Below are positions 63,409-64,000 of a stretch of DNA of 64,000 bases, in pieces. The translations under genes were made by a program, and so were the position numbers. The notes under the pieces are model-generated. The model had not been told where the DNA came from, did not search any database, and saw nothing but the letters and a program-made list of their open reading frames with translations. The stretch comes from Eledone cirrhosa (Eukaryota > Mollusca > Cephalopoda > Octopoda > Eledonidae). Location of the stretch: the NCBI GenBank assembly GCA_964016885.1, contig OZ024743.1, forward strand, positions 78,684,874 through 78,748,873. Reading direction: 5' to 3'. How positions within the stretch are numbered: the first letter of the stretch is position 1; each line of letters begins with the position of its first letter.

Positions 63409-64000
63409 TATTATTTTTTCTTCAAGTTGTCATTTATCTTATTTATTCTATTGATTCCTGTGATTGTACGGCTGAATATGCTTGGGCACCGCCTTCAGAA
63501 GTTTTCGCTGAAAATATTGATCCGAGCACAATTGTTTTGTGAATCACGGGACCCAAACTGATTATGAAACTTATTTTAATCTGGTCAGTATTTTATACCG
63601 ATCGCCGAGTGTTATTAGACATTACCACCTATGACCATATGACCACATGGGTTTGATCCAAATTCAAGCTACATACTTATTCCTTTATTCTGGTTTTTAT
63701 TGTATATTTTTTGTTATTTGTCTCCTTTTCATTCTTTATTTTTCTAATTATTAATTAAACTTCTTCTAAATATAAATTTTTAAATCCAATAATCTTGCTT
63801 TCATAAATTTTCAATCTCCACAACCTGACATATAATATATTACTTTAGGTTACTGTAAAGATATCTTCTAGAAACTCTCTAAATCTCAATCTCTACAACC
63901 TGACATATAATATATTACTTTAGGTTACTGTGAAGATATCTTCTAGAAACTCTCTAAATCTCACTCTCTACAACCTGACATATAATGTATTCCTGCAGGT

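Larger units (their letters stand above)
48886..63450. repeat. Higher-order repeat block, copy 2 (~14.6 kb to the recombination point)
   Basis: Repeats the unit order of block 1 from the 33,896-type unit (49,142) to the 48,155-type unit (63,326). Between 39.4-47.9 kb and 54.5-63.1 kb I noticed only a few substitutions by eye. The copy ends inside the 63,326 unit, where the spacer switches to the 60,666 type. Confidence 0.85.
13518..64000. repeat. Tandem array of tRNA-Leu(UAA) units, 50 copies, open at the right edge
   Basis: All tRNA copies are on the + strand. A unit contains, in order: a 5' flank of about 190 bp (starting TTTCAGTCATCCAGTTGT); the 83-bp tRNA copy; a T4-T6 terminator; about 390 bp of 3' spacer with GGGCACCGCCTTCAG and GATCGCCGAGTGTTATTAGA; and 2-5 monomers of a 75-bp satellite. 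Start-to-start distances are mostly 837, 911-913 or 987 bp (825 and 1061 also occur), which fits 687 + 75n. Every spacer longer than 300 bp in this region consists of these parts, except the three minisatellite insertions. No protein-coding gene is present. Confidence 0.95.

Noticed and set aside
14361..63561. A recurring 73-codon open frame (starting GTG, beginning VKALDLSSNG...) in about 40 units
   Set aside because: It is simply the tRNA gene and its 3' spacer read as codons from G15 of the tRNA. It has no proper ATG and differs wherever the tRNA or spacer mutates. Its conservation follows from recent unit duplication.
14347..64000. Reading the array copies as tRNA-Ser or as SINE heads
   Set aside because: The variable arm and D arm resemble both class II tRNAs, but the 7-base loop CTTAAGT gives anticodon TAA and the discriminator is A, which fit leucine. 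The copies end precisely at A73 followed by a T-run, with no SINE body or A-rich tail and no target duplications.
14347..64000. 5S rRNA, snRNA or histone-type tandem array
   Set aside because: The ~0.9-kb period suggested these, but no 5S or snRNA sequence or protein frame is present in the unit.

Overview
This is animal DNA, almost certainly from an octopus or another coleoid cephalopod. It is very AT-rich and full of microsatellites. It carries two tRNA-derived SINEs of the cephalopod type, Helitron copies and a decayed reverse-transcriptase fragment. I see no intact protein-coding gene anywhere in the window. The functional content, if any, is RNA polymerase III tRNA genes.

Layout. Positions 1-5,800 are simple-sequence and repeat DNA: AT, TG and GA tracts, a 140-bp tandem duplication, a 0.75-kb inverted repeat with an AT-dinucleotide centre, and a reverse-transcriptase relic at 3.2-3.8 kb. 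Positions 5,970-6,460 hold a SINE and an unexplained GC-rich open segment. An isolated, well-formed tRNA-Leu(UAA) gene lies at 6,720 and a decayed relative at 7,360.

From about 7.96 kb to the right edge (64,000) the window is one long head-to-tail array. Each unit is a + strand tRNA-Leu(UAA) gene or pseudogene in a conserved spacer, plus a block of a 75-bp satellite. The left edge is old and disrupted: 12 satellite monomers in a row, a tandem pair of Helitrons inserted 21 bp upstream of one tRNA copy, a SINE-bearing insertion with a 14-bp target duplication, and inverted fragments. From 14,347 onward there are 50 tRNA copies in close order. Spacing is mostly 837, 912 or 987 bp, which fits about 687 bp plus 75 bp times the number of satellite monomers.

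By eye, 26 of the 50 keep a full cloverleaf with anticodon TAA. Thirteen of these share exactly one sequence. Five more differ only by a paired (compensatory) change in the variable arm, and the rest carry a wobble or single-loop change. The other 24 have mismatches in stems or in promoter boxes.

Superimposed are higher-order repeats. Trimers of about 2.66 kb occur at 18.7-25 kb and 60.7-63.5 kb. A 15.17-15.25-kb block at about 33.6-48.9 kb is repeated at about 48.9-63.4 kb with very few differences. Three units carry a 1.56-1.58-kb minisatellite inserted at the same spacer position. The array runs off the right edge, so its full size is unknown. All of this was read by eye; no searches, alignments or folding programs were run.
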